Source: Mastigocoleus testarum BC008
GTDB lineage: Bacteria > Cyanobacteriota > Cyanobacteriia > Cyanobacteriales > Nostocaceae
NCBI RefSeq assembly: GCF_001456025.1
Contig: NZ_LMTZ01000090.1
Coordinates: 1-64,000 of the forward strand
DNA: 64,000 nt
Direction of reading: 5' to 3'
Position 1 is the first letter of the stretch. Every line of letters starts with the position of its first letter. A model generated the notes under the pieces. It was not told the origin of the DNA. It saw nothing but the letters and a program-made list of their open reading frames with translations, and searched no databases. Shown one piece after another: positions 38,380 through 47,625 of the stretch. The position numbers and the translations under genes are program-made.

Positions 38380-38962
38380 TATCTTGTTCCTTAATAAGAG
38401 GCTAATGAAAACAAAAATCTAATAGGAGCTTTGAACGTACAAGCTTTGAATGTAAGACGACTATTGAAGCCAAATCTTTTAACTTCTCAAACCTAAGGTT
38501 CCTAAGGTATAAAACTTCTGAAGTCTCAAACTTCTAAAATTTCAACCTGAGAAAATATAAAATTTGTAATTTTCAAATTTAGGATTCCCATTCGGACCCC
38601 CCAAATTTCAAATTTCAACCTAAGGTTTCCAAAGTTGCCAACTTCTACAGTCTAAAACTTCTAAAGTCTCAACCTTCCAGAGTCTAAAATTCCTCAAATA
38701 TAAGATTTTTAAAATCTCAGACTTCTAAAATGTTAGATTTCTAAAATTTTAGACTGCTCAAATCTCAAGCTTTTAAAATCCCAGATTTCCAAAATTTCCA
38801 ACTTTAGAGAGAAATTATTAGATTTTATAGGGAAGAATGTTGAAGCCAATAAGATGATTAATGACATGTCAACGAAAAACCCGATACAGTAATATTTTCT
38901 CACCTTTGGGGCATACAAATTGGCAAATTTACAAATCCCTTCATCCCTATTTTTTTTAATTG
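38380..38962. repeat. Long degenerate array between ccmK2 and ccmK1
   Basis: This 583-bp gap is largely a degenerate array of units such as AACTTCTAAAGTCTC and AGATTTCTAAAATTTT (about 38450-38815) with a period of 16-18 nt. No gene was seen; ccmK1-ccmO may need their own promoter here. Confidence 0.65.
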
Positions 38963-39271
38963 CTAGGTCCTAAACTGTTCTACTGCTTCCGTATAGCGAA
39001 TTGGTAGTACGTATTCTAAATTCTCATGGGGACGAGCAATAATGTGGGTGGATACGACTTCACCACCATTAACTCTTCTTGCGGCTTCTATTCCTGCTGC
39101 TACGGAAGCTTGGACTTCAGAAACGTCTCCACGGACAATTACAGTCACGCGAGCACTACCAATTTTTTCATAACCTACTAAGGTAACTCGAGCGGCTTTT
39201 ACCATCGCATCCGCAGCTTCCACTACCGCCGGAAAGCCTTTGGTTTCAATCATTCCAACTGCAATAGGCAT
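38963..39271 (-). CDS. ccmK2: Carboxysome shell protein CcmK2
   Basis: The 102-residue BMC-domain protein reads MPIAVGMIETKGFPAVVEAAD at its start and RYTEAVEQFRT at its end, matching CcmK2 rather than CcmK1. It is the major hexameric shell tile of the beta-carboxysome, with a central pore lined by the KIGSAR loop that admits bicarbonate and RuBP. It is the first gene of the ccm cluster and diverges from ndhF3 across a 642-bp regulatory region. Confidence 0.95.
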   Translation of the reverse strand: MPIAVGMIETKGFPAVVEAADAMVKAARVTLVGYEKIGSARVTVIVRGDVSEVQASVAAGIEAARRVNGGEVVSTHIIARPHENLEYVLPIRYTEAVEQFRT

Positions 39272-39913
39272 CGCAAAACTCCCACTAACTTAAATCAACT
39301 GGTACAACAAAGGTGAAAATTTAGACCGGGGGTATTTTTCCTTGTGCTCAATAAAGCGTTCTCAAATTAAGCATATGAAAGCTTTGTCCCCGTGGCAATA
39401 TAAATTACTATAATAGTTCATAATAAAATAGTTTTAAAAAACTTAACATATCTTGATGACGGCTTTTTGCTTAATAGAAGTTGACTTTATTCGTAAAGCA
39501 ACCATTTGTGTTTTATAATTTCTTTATATCATTAGGTGGAACTGATTTACCGCAAAGAATTTTCTATGTCGCGCAAAGGAATTACAAAGTTTTAAAAATA
39601 TTGGGAAGCTTGTTCCTTTAGCTTTACAATGGGACAATAAAATTGATAGTTAAAATTAACAGTAATTATAAATATAAGTTGTGGTTATCAGAAAGATAGA
39701 TTGCCATTGTAACTCCAGAAAAATTGAATAAATCAAAAGTTAAGTGTGAGTTTGTGGAGGTACTTTTTCATAGATGTTTAAATCTATGGGAATAAATGAA
39801 ATGGCAAAATAACATCTATCAAGAGGAACTAAAATGCCCCAAGATTAACCTGATGCCCAATGTAATCATTGGGCAAAAATTCTTGTAGGGGTAAGTCGTC
39901 AAGGATAATCTAA
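39272..39913. promoter_or_regulatory. Divergent regulatory region between ccmK2 and ndhF3
   Basis: This 642-bp AT-rich region must carry promoters for both the carboxysome and the CO2-uptake operons. A TATAAT hexamer lies at 39419-39424. A perfect hairpin lies at 39854-39875. The ndhF3 ribosome binding site is AAGGA at 39901-39905. LysR-type sites were not identified with confidence. Confidence 0.55.
39854..39875 (+). promoter_or_regulatory. Hairpin in the ndhF3 leader
   Basis: TGCCCAATG (39854-39862) and CATTGGGCA (39867-39875) form a perfect 9-bp stem with a TAAT loop, 38 nt before the ndhF3 start. No T-run follows it, so it is not a simple terminator. It could be an operator dyad or a leader RNA element. 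Confidence 0.6.
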
Positions 39914-41770
39914 ATGAATCAATTTCTCTTTGTTACGTCTTGGTGTGTGCCCATTTATGGCTTAGTTGGCGCGCTTCTAACATTGCCTTGGGCGACCGGA
40001 ATAGTTCGCAGAACTGGACCAAGACCAGCTGCTTACTTTAACTTGTTGACCACATTATTGACCTTTGCTCATAGTATTCTTGTATTTAAAGATTTTTCGA
40101 GCAGAGGTCCAGAAACTGTAATTGTTCACTGGTTTAAGGCTGTAGATTTAGATTTATCTTTTGCCTTGGATATCTCACCCATTAGTATGGGGGCTGTAGC
40201 ATTAGTTTCTGGTTTAAGTTTTCTCGCTCAACTTTATGCCCTAGGGTATATGGAAAAAGATTGGGCAGTTGCACGTTTCTTTGCCTTGATGGGTTTTTTT
40301 GAAGCGGCGTTATGTGCTTTAGCTATTAGCGACTCCCTGTTTTTCTCCTATGCTGTTTTGGAAGTTTTAACCTTATCAACTTATTTGATTGTAGGTTTTT
40401 GGTATGCCCAACCTTTGGTGGTAACAGCAGCAAGGGATGCTTTTTGGACAAAGCGGGTCGGAGATTTGTTACTACTAATGGGAGTGGTTACCCTTTCCGT
40501 TTTTGCAGGTAGCTTAAACTTTTCTGACCTGTATGAGTGGGCGCAGACAGCCGAATTAAGCCCTTTAACCTCATCTTTGCTTGGTTTAACTTTAATCGCT
40601 GGTCCTGCAGGTAAGTGTGCCCAATTTCCCTTACATTTGTGGTTGGATGAAGCAATGGAAGGACCCAACCCTGCTTCTGTACTGCGGAACTCTTTAGTAG
40701 TAGCTGGTGGTGCTTTTATTTTGTATAAAATGCAGCCCATTTTAGCGTTATCACCAGTAGCTCTTAGCACCTTAGTTGTTCTTGGAACAGTGACAGCAAT
40801 CGGTGCAACCTTGGTCTCGGTAGCTCAAACAGATATTAAGCGGGCTTTATCCCACTCTACCAGTGCTTATATGGGGTTGGTGTTTTTGGCGGTAGGGATG
40901 CAACAAGGCGGCGTTGCGCTGATGTTTTTGTTCACCCACGCGATTGCTAAAGCACTGTTATTTATGAGTGCGGGTTCAGTAATTTATACCACCTCAAGTC
41001 AAGATTTAACGGAAATGGGTGGTTTGTGGTCAAGAATGCCTGCAACTACAACGGCTTTTCTAGTAGGTGCTGGGGGAATGATAACTCTATTACCCTTAGG
41101 TAGCTTTTGGGCGATGCTGTCTTGGTCTGATGGCTTAGTTTACTTTACTCCTTGGGTGATTGGAGTTTTGTTGTTAGTAAATGGTCTAACAGCGTTAAAT
41201 TTGACAAGATTTTTCCGACTAGTGTTTTGGGGAGAACCGCAGCCAAAAACCCGTCGCGCACCGGAAGTTCATTGGCCGATGGCGTTACCAATGGTATCCC
41301 TAACGATAGTAACTTTGTTAGTTCCTGTAATGTTGCAGCGATGGTATCTGCTACCTACATTGGATAGTGTCAACTGGTATGTTGCATCATCATTATTTGC
41401 TTCTAGTCTTTTGGGAGTTGCTATTGGTTCTAAGATTTATCTCCACAAAGCTTGGTCGAGATCGAGATTGATGTCGTGGCGAATGATCCAGGATTTATTG
41501 GGATACGACTTCTACATCGATAAAATCTATCGTGTAACCATTGTTTCGGTTGTGGGCTTTTTGTCCAACATATCTGCGTGGTGCGATCGCTATTTAGTTG
41601 ATGGATTCGTTAATCTCGTTGGTATTGCGACTGTGTTTGGCGGACAAAGTTTAAGGTATAGTGTTTCCGGTCGTTCGCAAGGATATTTGCTGACTATTTT
41701 GGTAGGTATCAGCATTTTAGGAATTTTCTTGGGCTGGTCTCTAGGTTTATTGGATAACTTACCGTTTTAA
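39914..41770 (+). CDS. ndhF3: NDH-1 subunit F3 (low-CO2-inducible CO2 uptake complex)
   Basis: The 618-residue polytopic membrane protein of the NuoL/NdhF family has proton-channel signatures in the middle (GPNPASVLRNSLVVAGGAF and the lysine-containing QTDIKRALSHSTSAYMGL, each shown by its core). Its place ahead of ndhD3 and cupA identifies it as the F3 form of the high-affinity NDH-1MS complex on the thylakoid membrane, which couples plastoquinone reduction to conversion of CO2 to bicarbonate. AAGGA lies 8 nt before the ATG. The operon is usually induced by low CO2 under LysR control. Confidence 0.93.
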   Translation: MNQFLFVTSWCVPIYGLVGALLTLPWATGIVRRTGPRPAAYFNLLTTLLTFAHSILVFKDFSSRGPETVIVHWFKAVDLDLSFALDISPISMGAVALVSGLSFLAQLYALGYMEKDWAVARFFALMGFFEAALCALAISDSLFFSYAVLEVLTLSTYLIVGFWYAQPLVVTAARDAFWTKRVGDLLLLMGVVTLSVFAGSLNFSDLYEWAQTAELSPLTSSLLGLTLIAGPAGKCAQFPLHLWLDEAMEGPNPASVLRNSLVVAGGAFILYKMQPILALSPVALSTLVVLGTVTAIGATLVSVAQTDIKRALSHSTSAYMGLVFLAVGMQQGGVALMFLFTHAIAKALLFMSAGSVIYTTSSQDLTEMGGLWSRMPATTTAFLVGAGGMITLLPLGSFWAMLSWSDGLVYFTPWVIGVLLLVNGLTALNLTRFFRLVFWGEPQPKTRRAPEVHWPMALPMVSLTIVTLLVPVMLQRWYLLPTLDSVNWYVASSLFASSLLGVAIGSKIYLHKAWSRSRLMSWRMIQDLLGYDFYIDKIYRVTIVSVVGFLSNISAWCDRYLVDGFVNLVGIATVFGGQSLRYSVSGRSQGYLLTILVGISILGIFLGWSLGLLDNLPF

Positions 41771-42227
41771 AGAAGATATTAAAAATTTGACTTTGTTTGA
41801 GGTTTTATGAATATCAAACAATTAATCGAAGACATAGGGAAGGGGAATTTTCAACAAAATATCTTTCTTTTGTAGAGACGTTGCAATGCGGCGTCTCTAC
41901 ACATCGCAATGTTCCAGAAAGATATTCCAGAAATAATCTGCGAAGGGAAAATATTCCCAGGGTAATATTTCCAGAGTTATATTTCCAGGTTAATATCCCT
42001 AGAACAAGATTTACAGAACAAATCGATAGTAAATAAGCTTCTCAAACGTAAATTTTTCACATATCAGGCTCAATTCAAAAGGTAATTCCAAACAGTTTTA
42101 TTCCTGTAATTAGAAATGTAGAAATATAAGTTCCAAACTTTGTATATCAAGCTTTAAAGCTATAGCCGTGCATCCTACCTTTACTTAAATTTATCTGAAT
42201 CTATGACCCATAATTTATTCCTAGACT
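41771..42227. repeat. Repeat-filled gap between ndhF3 and ndhD3
   Basis: This 457-bp gap contains a GTAGAGACG palindrome (41872-41900) and a degenerate array of ATATTCCCAGG / ATATTTCCAGA units (about 41908-42015). A short open frame across it is an artefact of the repeats. Confidence 0.65.
41872..41900. repeat. GTAGAGACG palindromic repeat, copy 2
   Basis: GTAGAGACG (41872-41880) and CGTCTCTAC (41892-41900) form perfect 9-bp arms around an 11-nt spacer. Confidence 0.8.
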
Positions 42228-43730
42228 ATGCTTAGTACTTTGATTGTATTGCCGCTTTTAGGTGCGGCTATTATTGGTTTATTACCAGGAAAAATCAGCA
42301 GCAAAGCTTTTCGCTCGTTGGCTTTAATCTTTGCTAGTATCGCCTTCATTTGGACAATTGTCATTGCTTATTTCTTTCAAATAAACAATGTCACCCAACA
42401 GTTCTCTGAATTTTTGCCTTGGATAGATGCTCTAGGTTTGAACTATCACTTGGGTGTTGATGGTCTATCCTTACCCTTATTAGTCTTGAATGGGCTATTA
42501 ACTTGCATTGCAATCTACAGTAGCGACATTTCAATTCCACGGGCGAAATTCTACTATGTTTTATTGTTACTGCTCAATGTTGGCGTAACGGGGGCTTTCC
42601 TAGCACAGGATTTACTACTATTTTTCCTGTTTTATGAATTAGAACTCATACCCTTATACTTACTAATTGCAATTTGGGGCGGTAAACGTCGAGGTTATGC
42701 TGCAACCAAATTCTTAATTTATACCGCCGTTTCCGGTATTCTAATTTTAGCAAGTTTCTTGGGTCTAGTCTGGCTTAGTGGTGCAAGCAGTTTTGCTTTG
42801 CAAGGATTAAACGCTACAGCACTACCCTTAACAACCCAGCTAGTCTTATTAGCTGGATTGTTGGTTGGTTTTGGCATAAAAATTCCCATCGTTCCCTTTC
42901 ATACCTGGTTACCAGATGCTCACGTTGAGGCTTCCACACCAATTTCTGTGTTGCTTGCAGGGATACTACTAAAGCTGGGAACCTATGGAATTTTACGCTT
43001 TGGGATGAATTTGCTACCTGATGCTTGGAATTACCTTGCACCCTGGCTTGCAACTTGGGCGGTCGTTAGCGTCTTATTTGGTGCTTCCTGTGCGATCGCT
43101 CAGACAGATATGAAAAAAATGGTGGCTTATAGTTCCATTGGACATATGGGTTATATCCTGTTAGCTGCAGCAGCTTCTACACCATTAAGTATTTTGGCTG
43201 CGGTGATGCAAATGGTGAGTCACGGTTTGATTTCTGCATTGCTATTTTTGTTGGTTGGTGTTGTCTACAAAAAAGCAGGTAGCCGAGATTTAGATGTAGT
43301 TAGGGGACTATTGAACCCAGAGCGGGGTTTACCGCTAATTGGTAGTTTAATGATTTTGGCGGTAATGGCTAGTGCAGGTATTCCTGGAATGGTCGGTTTT
43401 ATCTCAGAATTCATTATTTTTCGTAGCAGTTTTGTGGTGTTCCCAGTTCAAACTCTGTTATGTATGCTTGGTACTGGTTTAACTGCTGTTTATTTCTTAA
43501 TACTTGCTAACCGTGCATTTTTTGGACGTTTATCAGAGCAGGTTGTTAATTTACCACGGGTATATTGGTCGGATCGCAACCCAGCAATTATTTTAGCAAT
43601 ATTAATTGTAATTTTTGGCATCCAACCCAGTTGGTTGACGCGTTGGAGTGAAACGACAATAACTGCAATGGTAAACCCACCAAACCCAATTGCTGCTGTT
43701 TCCTTGTACCAAGAAAAAAGTCAAAATTGA
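42228..43730 (+). CDS. ndhD3: NDH-1 subunit D3 (low-CO2-inducible CO2 uptake complex)
   Basis: This 500-residue polytopic protein of the NuoM/NdhD family has the conserved glutamate segment LFFLFYELELIPLYLLI (about 123-140) and the channel-lining segment QTDMKKMVAYSSIGHMGY (about 290-307). It is the antiporter-like D subunit specific for the CupA-containing NDH-1MS complex. It lies between ndhF3 and cupA on the same strand, although the gaps have been widened by repeats to 457 and 244 bp. Confidence 0.94.
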   Translation: MLSTLIVLPLLGAAIIGLLPGKISSKAFRSLALIFASIAFIWTIVIAYFFQINNVTQQFSEFLPWIDALGLNYHLGVDGLSLPLLVLNGLLTCIAIYSSDISIPRAKFYYVLLLLLNVGVTGAFLAQDLLLFFLFYELELIPLYLLIAIWGGKRRGYAATKFLIYTAVSGILILASFLGLVWLSGASSFALQGLNATALPLTTQLVLLAGLLVGFGIKIPIVPFHTWLPDAHVEASTPISVLLAGILLKLGTYGILRFGMNLLPDAWNYLAPWLATWAVVSVLFGASCAIAQTDMKKMVAYSSIGHMGYILLAAAASTPLSILAAVMQMVSHGLISALLFLLVGVVYKKAGSRDLDVVRGLLNPERGLPLIGSLMILAVMASAGIPGMVGFISEFIIFRSSFVVFPVQTLLCMLGTGLTAVYFLILANRAFFGRLSEQVVNLPRVYWSDRNPAIILAILIVIFGIQPSWLTRWSETTITAMVNPPNPIAAVSLYQEKSQN

Positions 43731-43783
43731 GAATTTGGTTGTCAGTTAATGCGCTGAAGCGCACGCTTTGTTAACAGTTTATG

Positions 43784-43814
43784 GCTAACGCCACGCCCTT
43801 ACGGGCTACAGTTA
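43784..43814. repeat. 31-bp dispersed repeat, copy 1
   Basis: This 31-bp sequence, beginning GCTAACGCCACGCCCTTACG, is identical to 61769-61799. Both copies are followed closely by a heptamer array. Confidence 0.85.
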
Positions 43815-43830
43815 ACAGTTAAAAATTCAT

Positions 43831-43953
43831 AATTACCCATTACCCATCACCAATTACCCATCACCAATTACCAATTACCAATTACCAATTACCAATTACC
43901 CATTACCAATTACCAATTACCAATTACCAATTACCAATTACCAATTACCAATT
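43831..43953. repeat. ACCAATT heptamer array
   Basis: About 17 copies of ACCAATT or ACCCATT run up to 21 nt before the cupA start. Confidence 0.95.
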
Positions 43954-43974
43954 CCTGTCTAGGGAGAATTGACA

Positions 43975-45105
43975 ATGTTAACCGCTAAAAAGAAATCTTC
44001 GCCACATCCTTTATCGGAATATATACAGCGTCTATTAAACAACGAAACTTTACTTCCCAATAGTGAAACTAATCTTTTAGAAGTAGTAGGAATTTTGAAA
44101 AGTTATGGCGTTGTATTAGATGCTTATTCAAACAATCTGATCTACATCGCTCAAAATCAGTTTTTAGTATTTTTTCCTTTCTTTAAATACTTTAACGGAG
44201 ATATCAACAGCAAAAAATTATTTCGGCATTGGTGGCACGATCGGATAAATTATGAATATGCCGAGTATTGCATGAAAGCAATGTTATGGCATGGTGGTGG
44301 TGGTTTAGATGAATACTTAGATTCGCCAGAATTTGAACAAAGAGCAAAAGCCGTCATTACAGCAAAGTTTAAAAATAATCCCTTCGTTCTCGCCGTTAAC
44401 AAAATATTTTCCCAGTTTTTAATCGAACAGATGCGGGTTTATAGTTACTACAGTGGTTTGGGTCAATTTTGGCGAGTGATGTCTGATATATTCATAGATT
44501 TATCAGATCTCTATGATGAAGGTAAAATTACATCAATTCTTGAGGTTGTAAACCACATTAAAGCTGGATTAGTAGCAGCAGCAGCTCAACCAATTACTTA
44601 CACCGTCACAATCAAAGATAAAGACTATGACATCATTCCCAAGTCTGTAGGCTTAACTTTCTTGATGGATACGGCTGTACCTTATGTAGAAGCTGTATTC
44701 TTCCGAGGAACACCTTTCCCCGGTACAGTTTCTTATAATGCTCAAGCGCGTCAAATTCCTCCGGTTCAAGGGAATTTCCAATATGGGGCGTTGTATGCAG
44801 ATCCTTTACCTATTGGTGGTTCTGGTATTCCTCCCACATTACTGATGCAAGATATGCGTCACTATTTACCAGATTATTTACACGAATTTTATCAGAAAAC
44901 CCTCCGGGGAGAAGATGACTTACGGGTAAAAATTTGTGAAACTTTCCAAAAATCAATGTATTGCGTTACTAATGCTGCAGTTGTTGGATTAATGCCCCAT
45001 TCTCCCGATACTCAAGATCCAGAAGAACAAAAAGCAAATCAAGCTTATCTTGAAGGATGGATGGATCGATTAATTAATTCTCGTTTACACAACGTTAATA
45101 AGTAA
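43975..45105 (+). CDS. cupA: CO2 hydration protein CupA (ChpY)
   Basis: The protein has 376 residues from the ATG at 43975, preceded by AGGGAG (43961-43966) at good spacing; an in-frame TTG at 43969 is rejected. CupA carries the zinc-dependent hydration of CO2 to bicarbonate on the stromal side of the NDH-1MS complex; conserved His residues occur in HWWHDRINYEYAEY and MLWHGGGG segments (about 80-108). It belongs with ndhF3 and ndhD3. The usual small partner cupS is not found downstream: the gene ends inside an inverted repeat, and its last two codons and stop (45097-45105) belong to that repeat. Confidence 0.93.
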   Translation: MLTAKKKSSPHPLSEYIQRLLNNETLLPNSETNLLEVVGILKSYGVVLDAYSNNLIYIAQNQFLVFFPFFKYFNGDINSKKLFRHWWHDRINYEYAEYCMKAMLWHGGGGLDEYLDSPEFEQRAKAVITAKFKNNPFVLAVNKIFSQFLIEQMRVYSYYSGLGQFWRVMSDIFIDLSDLYDEGKITSILEVVNHIKAGLVAAAAQPITYTVTIKDKDYDIIPKSVGLTFLMDTAVPYVEAVFFRGTPFPGTVSYNAQARQIPPVQGNFQYGALYADPLPIGGSGIPPTLLMQDMRHYLPDYLHEFYQKTLRGEDDLRVKICETFQKSMYCVTNAAVVGLMPHSPDTQDPEEQKANQAYLEGWMDRLINSRLHNVNK

Positions 45106-45756
45106 TGTTAGCGTAAGCGGGGCGCGACAGCGCACAGTAATGAGTAATAAGTAATAAGAATAAGTAATAAATCACTGTTCGCCCATGTAAAATCAAGTTA
45201 GAAAAAGCTGTTTGGACGCTCTACGCGAACGTGGTACTAGCCGCGCGTCTTTCAAACGATTTAGTCAGGGTTTTTGGCTATAACAAAGACCCAATACTCC
45301 ACCTTGCGGAATGCGACTGCATAAAAATAGAGTTTTTAGAACTGGGGATTGTTTAGGAAAAATTATGAAAAATAGGTGAAAACCTTACGACATCTAGATT
45401 TTTTTGTTTTTTGGCAATTTCTCTAACTCCAAAAAAAATGGGCGAACCGGGAATAATGTACTTTTGATATCAAGTCCGCTTAATTAGTTACTATATAACC
45501 CTATTGAAAAGACGGCGGTTATTAGGTAATAACCCTTTTACTCATTACTGTGCACCGTGTACACTTACGTGTCCTGCTGGCGAATGCTAACGCGCCCCGC
45601 AATACCTAGAGCCTGCGGCGACGGCAGATCCGCAGGTAACGTAGTTATAGCCTCTAGCTGCGCTACCTTGCGGATCCGGTACGCTGACGCTAGCTACGCG
45701 CTTCATTACTTATTACTGTGCGCTGTCGCGCCCCGCTTACGCTAACATTACTTATT
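45097..45756. mobile_element. 660-bp element bounded by perfect 45-bp inverted repeats
   Basis: The arms 45097-45141 and 45712-45756 are exact reverse complements over 45 bp and contain the core GTTAGCGTAAGCGGGGCGCG. The interior shows no convincing gene; it has GC-rich palindromic pieces (about 45590-45700) and an AT-rich part (about 45340-45480). It could be a non-autonomous MITE-like element, a decayed insertion sequence, or two dispersed repeats in opposite orientation. No transposase motif and no clear target-site duplication were seen. It occupies most of the 829-bp gap 45106-45934. Confidence 0.6.
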
Positions 45757-45806
45757 ACTTATTACTTATTACTTATTACTCATTACTCATTACTTATTAC
45801 TCGTTA
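45750..45806. repeat. TTACTTA heptamer array
   Basis: About eight copies of TTACTTA or TTACTCA follow directly on the right inverted arm. Confidence 0.9.
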
Positions 45807-45819
45807 CTTCTATTTTTAA

Positions 45820-45846
45820 AGACGCACCAGTGTTATTGGTGCGTCT
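45820..45846 (-). terminator. Hairpin downstream of the Uma2 gene
   Basis: AGACGCACCA (45820-45829) and TGGTGCGTCT (45837-45846) form a perfect 10-bp stem with a 7-nt loop. On the minus strand it lies about 90 nt past the Uma2 stop and is followed by TTTAAAA. Confidence 0.55.
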
Positions 45847-45934
45847 GTGCTGTTTATTTCAATTTGGTTGTTTACTTTCCCTCACTCCATTAAAAGAAAA
45901 ATTATCAAATTTCTTTGGCGCTTAAATCAATCAT

Positions 45935-46480
45935 TTAAGCAACATGTTGGAGTCGATAATTGAGTTGAATATTAAATAGATCTTGGAGATCTACAGAAAA
46001 TCCTGGTAAAACATTTTCACCAAGAAGAGTTGGAGCTTTCCTAAAACCAAAAGCAACAATTTCTCGAATGTCATATTCAAGAATGTCACACTTTTGAGTA
46101 TTACGTTCTTGAACATCACGAACGCGATAAATTTCTACTGATGATTTTTGGGGGTTAATTAACCAACCGAGACGGGTTCCATTTTTGATATATTCGCGCA
46201 TTTGAAGTCTCAATTGTTCCAGAGATTTGTCCCCTTCAAAAATTTCAATTACAAAATCGGGACATACAGGTGGAACTGATTGCTTTTCTTCATTAGATAA
46301 TGCATCCCATTGCTCTAATACTACCCAACATAGATCTGGAGAGATATGAGAACCATTGGGTAGTTTGAACTGTGTTTGATTATCAAAGATGTACCCAGCC
46401 TTTTTATAGTGATTCCAGTCAGCTAATTCTGCAGCTAATTGTTGATGTATAAATTTAATGCCACTATCAACGAATAGCAT
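45935..46480 (-). CDS. Uma2 family putative nuclease
   Basis: This 181-residue protein is a single DUF820/Uma2 domain with a PD-(D/E)XK fold: the segments SPDLCWVVL and CPDFVIEIFEGD, the following Lys/Leu-rich helix (KSLEQLRLQMREYIKNG), and GWLINPQKSSVEIYR are in family order. These proteins are very numerous in filamentous cyanobacteria; the natural substrate is unknown. It has no partner gene nearby. The ATG at 46480 yields the normal length. Confidence 0.88.
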   Translation of the reverse strand: MLFVDSGIKFIHQQLAAELADWNHYKKAGYIFDNQTQFKLPNGSHISPDLCWVVLEQWDALSNEEKQSVPPVCPDFVIEIFEGDKSLEQLRLQMREYIKNGTRLGWLINPQKSSVEIYRVRDVQERNTQKCDILEYDIREIVAFGFRKAPTLLGENVLPGFSVDLQDLFNIQLNYRLQHVA

Positions 46481-47138
46481 AATATCTCGCCTCGCTTCTG
46501 CTATTTTTTCATGCGCTATTCAACTTGCCCCACACAACCTGGTAAAAAACTGTTTCTCTCAAACAGTGCATCTAAGGTTCCATTGTAACCCTAATCTTTC
46601 CGTAGCTATTTCACTAAGGATGTTTATTCTATTATTTGTTATTTCTATTTGTCTATACAACGCTTGGAAATTGTTCAATCCTGAGTATTTTATAAGTATT
46701 CCTTATGTGGATATCAAATACTGTGCTTTCTGAACATTTGAATATTTCTGATACATTCTCACGAAATTATGTCTGTTAACTAGTATCAACTTTGAGGTGA
46801 TACTAATCATCACATATTTCATAATATTAATTATTGTGTATTTAATATTGACTAATTATTTAAATTGATAGATTAACTCTGGAATTAAGATATTTCAAAA
46901 TATATAAAGTAAAAAAAAGACTTAAAAAAAGATATATTTCGGTGTGCTTCTAAGTATAAAAACTATGTGTTGTCATTCGTGTTTCCGTATATTTGTAATT
47001 CGACCCTTCTGGAAGGATTAAAAAATCAGAGTAGGGTGTGTTAGGCGTAAGCCATAACGCACCGCAAGCGAAGGAATTGTATGAAATAACTTATCTTTGG
47101 TATGAGCAAGTATTTACTTGGAAAGTTAGATAAAAAAA
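46481..47138. other. Intergenic region
   Basis: This 658-bp AT-rich gap contains a palindromic repeat around 47031-47072 (GTAGGGTGTGTTAG then TAACGCACC). A plus-strand open frame at 46458-46733 looks random. No gene was accepted. Confidence 0.5.
47031..47072. repeat. GTAGGGTGTGTTAG dispersed repeat
   Basis: GTAGGGTGTGTTAG at 47031-47044 has an exact inverted copy at 50658-50671, so the pair flanks the Roco gene. A partner half TAACGCACC (about 47055-47063) makes the first copy palindromic. Confidence 0.65.
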
Positions 47139-47348
47139 TTACTCGGAATTACGTTTTTGATTTAAATATTCTAGGATAAACAATAGTAGCTTTATTAACG
47201 CGATCGCAAGTGGTGCTTCCGGTAGCAACCAAGCAATTAGAGTCGTAAGAATAACAGTGATCGCCTTTAGTAAGTATGAGTTGATTTTAGATTTTTTCGA
47301 TGGTTTGGGCGATCGGGAGCTTTTAACAGTTTTAGGTTTGATCAACAT
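47139..47348 (-). CDS. Small basic membrane protein, hypothetical
   Basis: The 69-residue protein has a lysine/serine-rich N-terminus (about 1-25) and one or two hydrophobic segments (about 27-62, AITVILTTLIAWLLPEAP and LAIALIKLLLFILEYL). It starts at an ATG at 47348 without a good ribosome binding site. I do not recognise it; it may be a small inner-membrane protein or a chance frame. It is divergent from the Roco gene. Confidence 0.4.
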   Translation of the reverse strand: MLIKPKTVKSSRSPKPSKKSKINSYLLKAITVILTTLIAWLLPEAPLAIALIKLLLFILEYLNQKRNSE

Positions 47349-47515
47349 GTCTCGGTGTGTTTATTTCATCGTCTCCCCAATAATCACAAAGTTGAGTATT
47401 TAAGCGTGAGAGCGAGTAAAAGCCATTTAAAGCGATTCAATACGAGCATTAATAATCATCAAATCGTACTAATCTGTTAAAAACCTAAAGTTATCTTCAA
47501 TAAAATACAGCTTTT

Positions 47516-47543
47516 GTAGAGATTTTGGATGCAACGTCTGTAC
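47516..47543. repeat. Degenerate GTAGAGACG palindrome
   Basis: An imperfect copy (GTAGAGATTTTGGA then TGCAACGTCTGTAC) lies upstream of the Roco gene. Confidence 0.45.
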
Positions 47544-47625
47544 ATAATTCAAATTATCCAGATACTTCTACGTACTTACACGCACTCTTTCGCTACAGTA
47601 GAAAAAACTAGCTTGCAAGTTGCTG

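Noticed and set aside
41797..42036. 79-codon open frame after ndhF3
   Set aside because: It is composed of a palindrome and a degenerate array; the translation is arginine-rich and irregular.
45557..45745. 62-codon open frame with many Cys and Arg
   Set aside because: It lies in GC-rich palindromic repeat DNA inside the inverted-repeat element.
46458..46733. 91-codon plus-strand frame beside the Uma2 gene
   Set aside because: It overlaps the Uma2 start on the opposite strand, has no ribosome binding site and random-looking composition.
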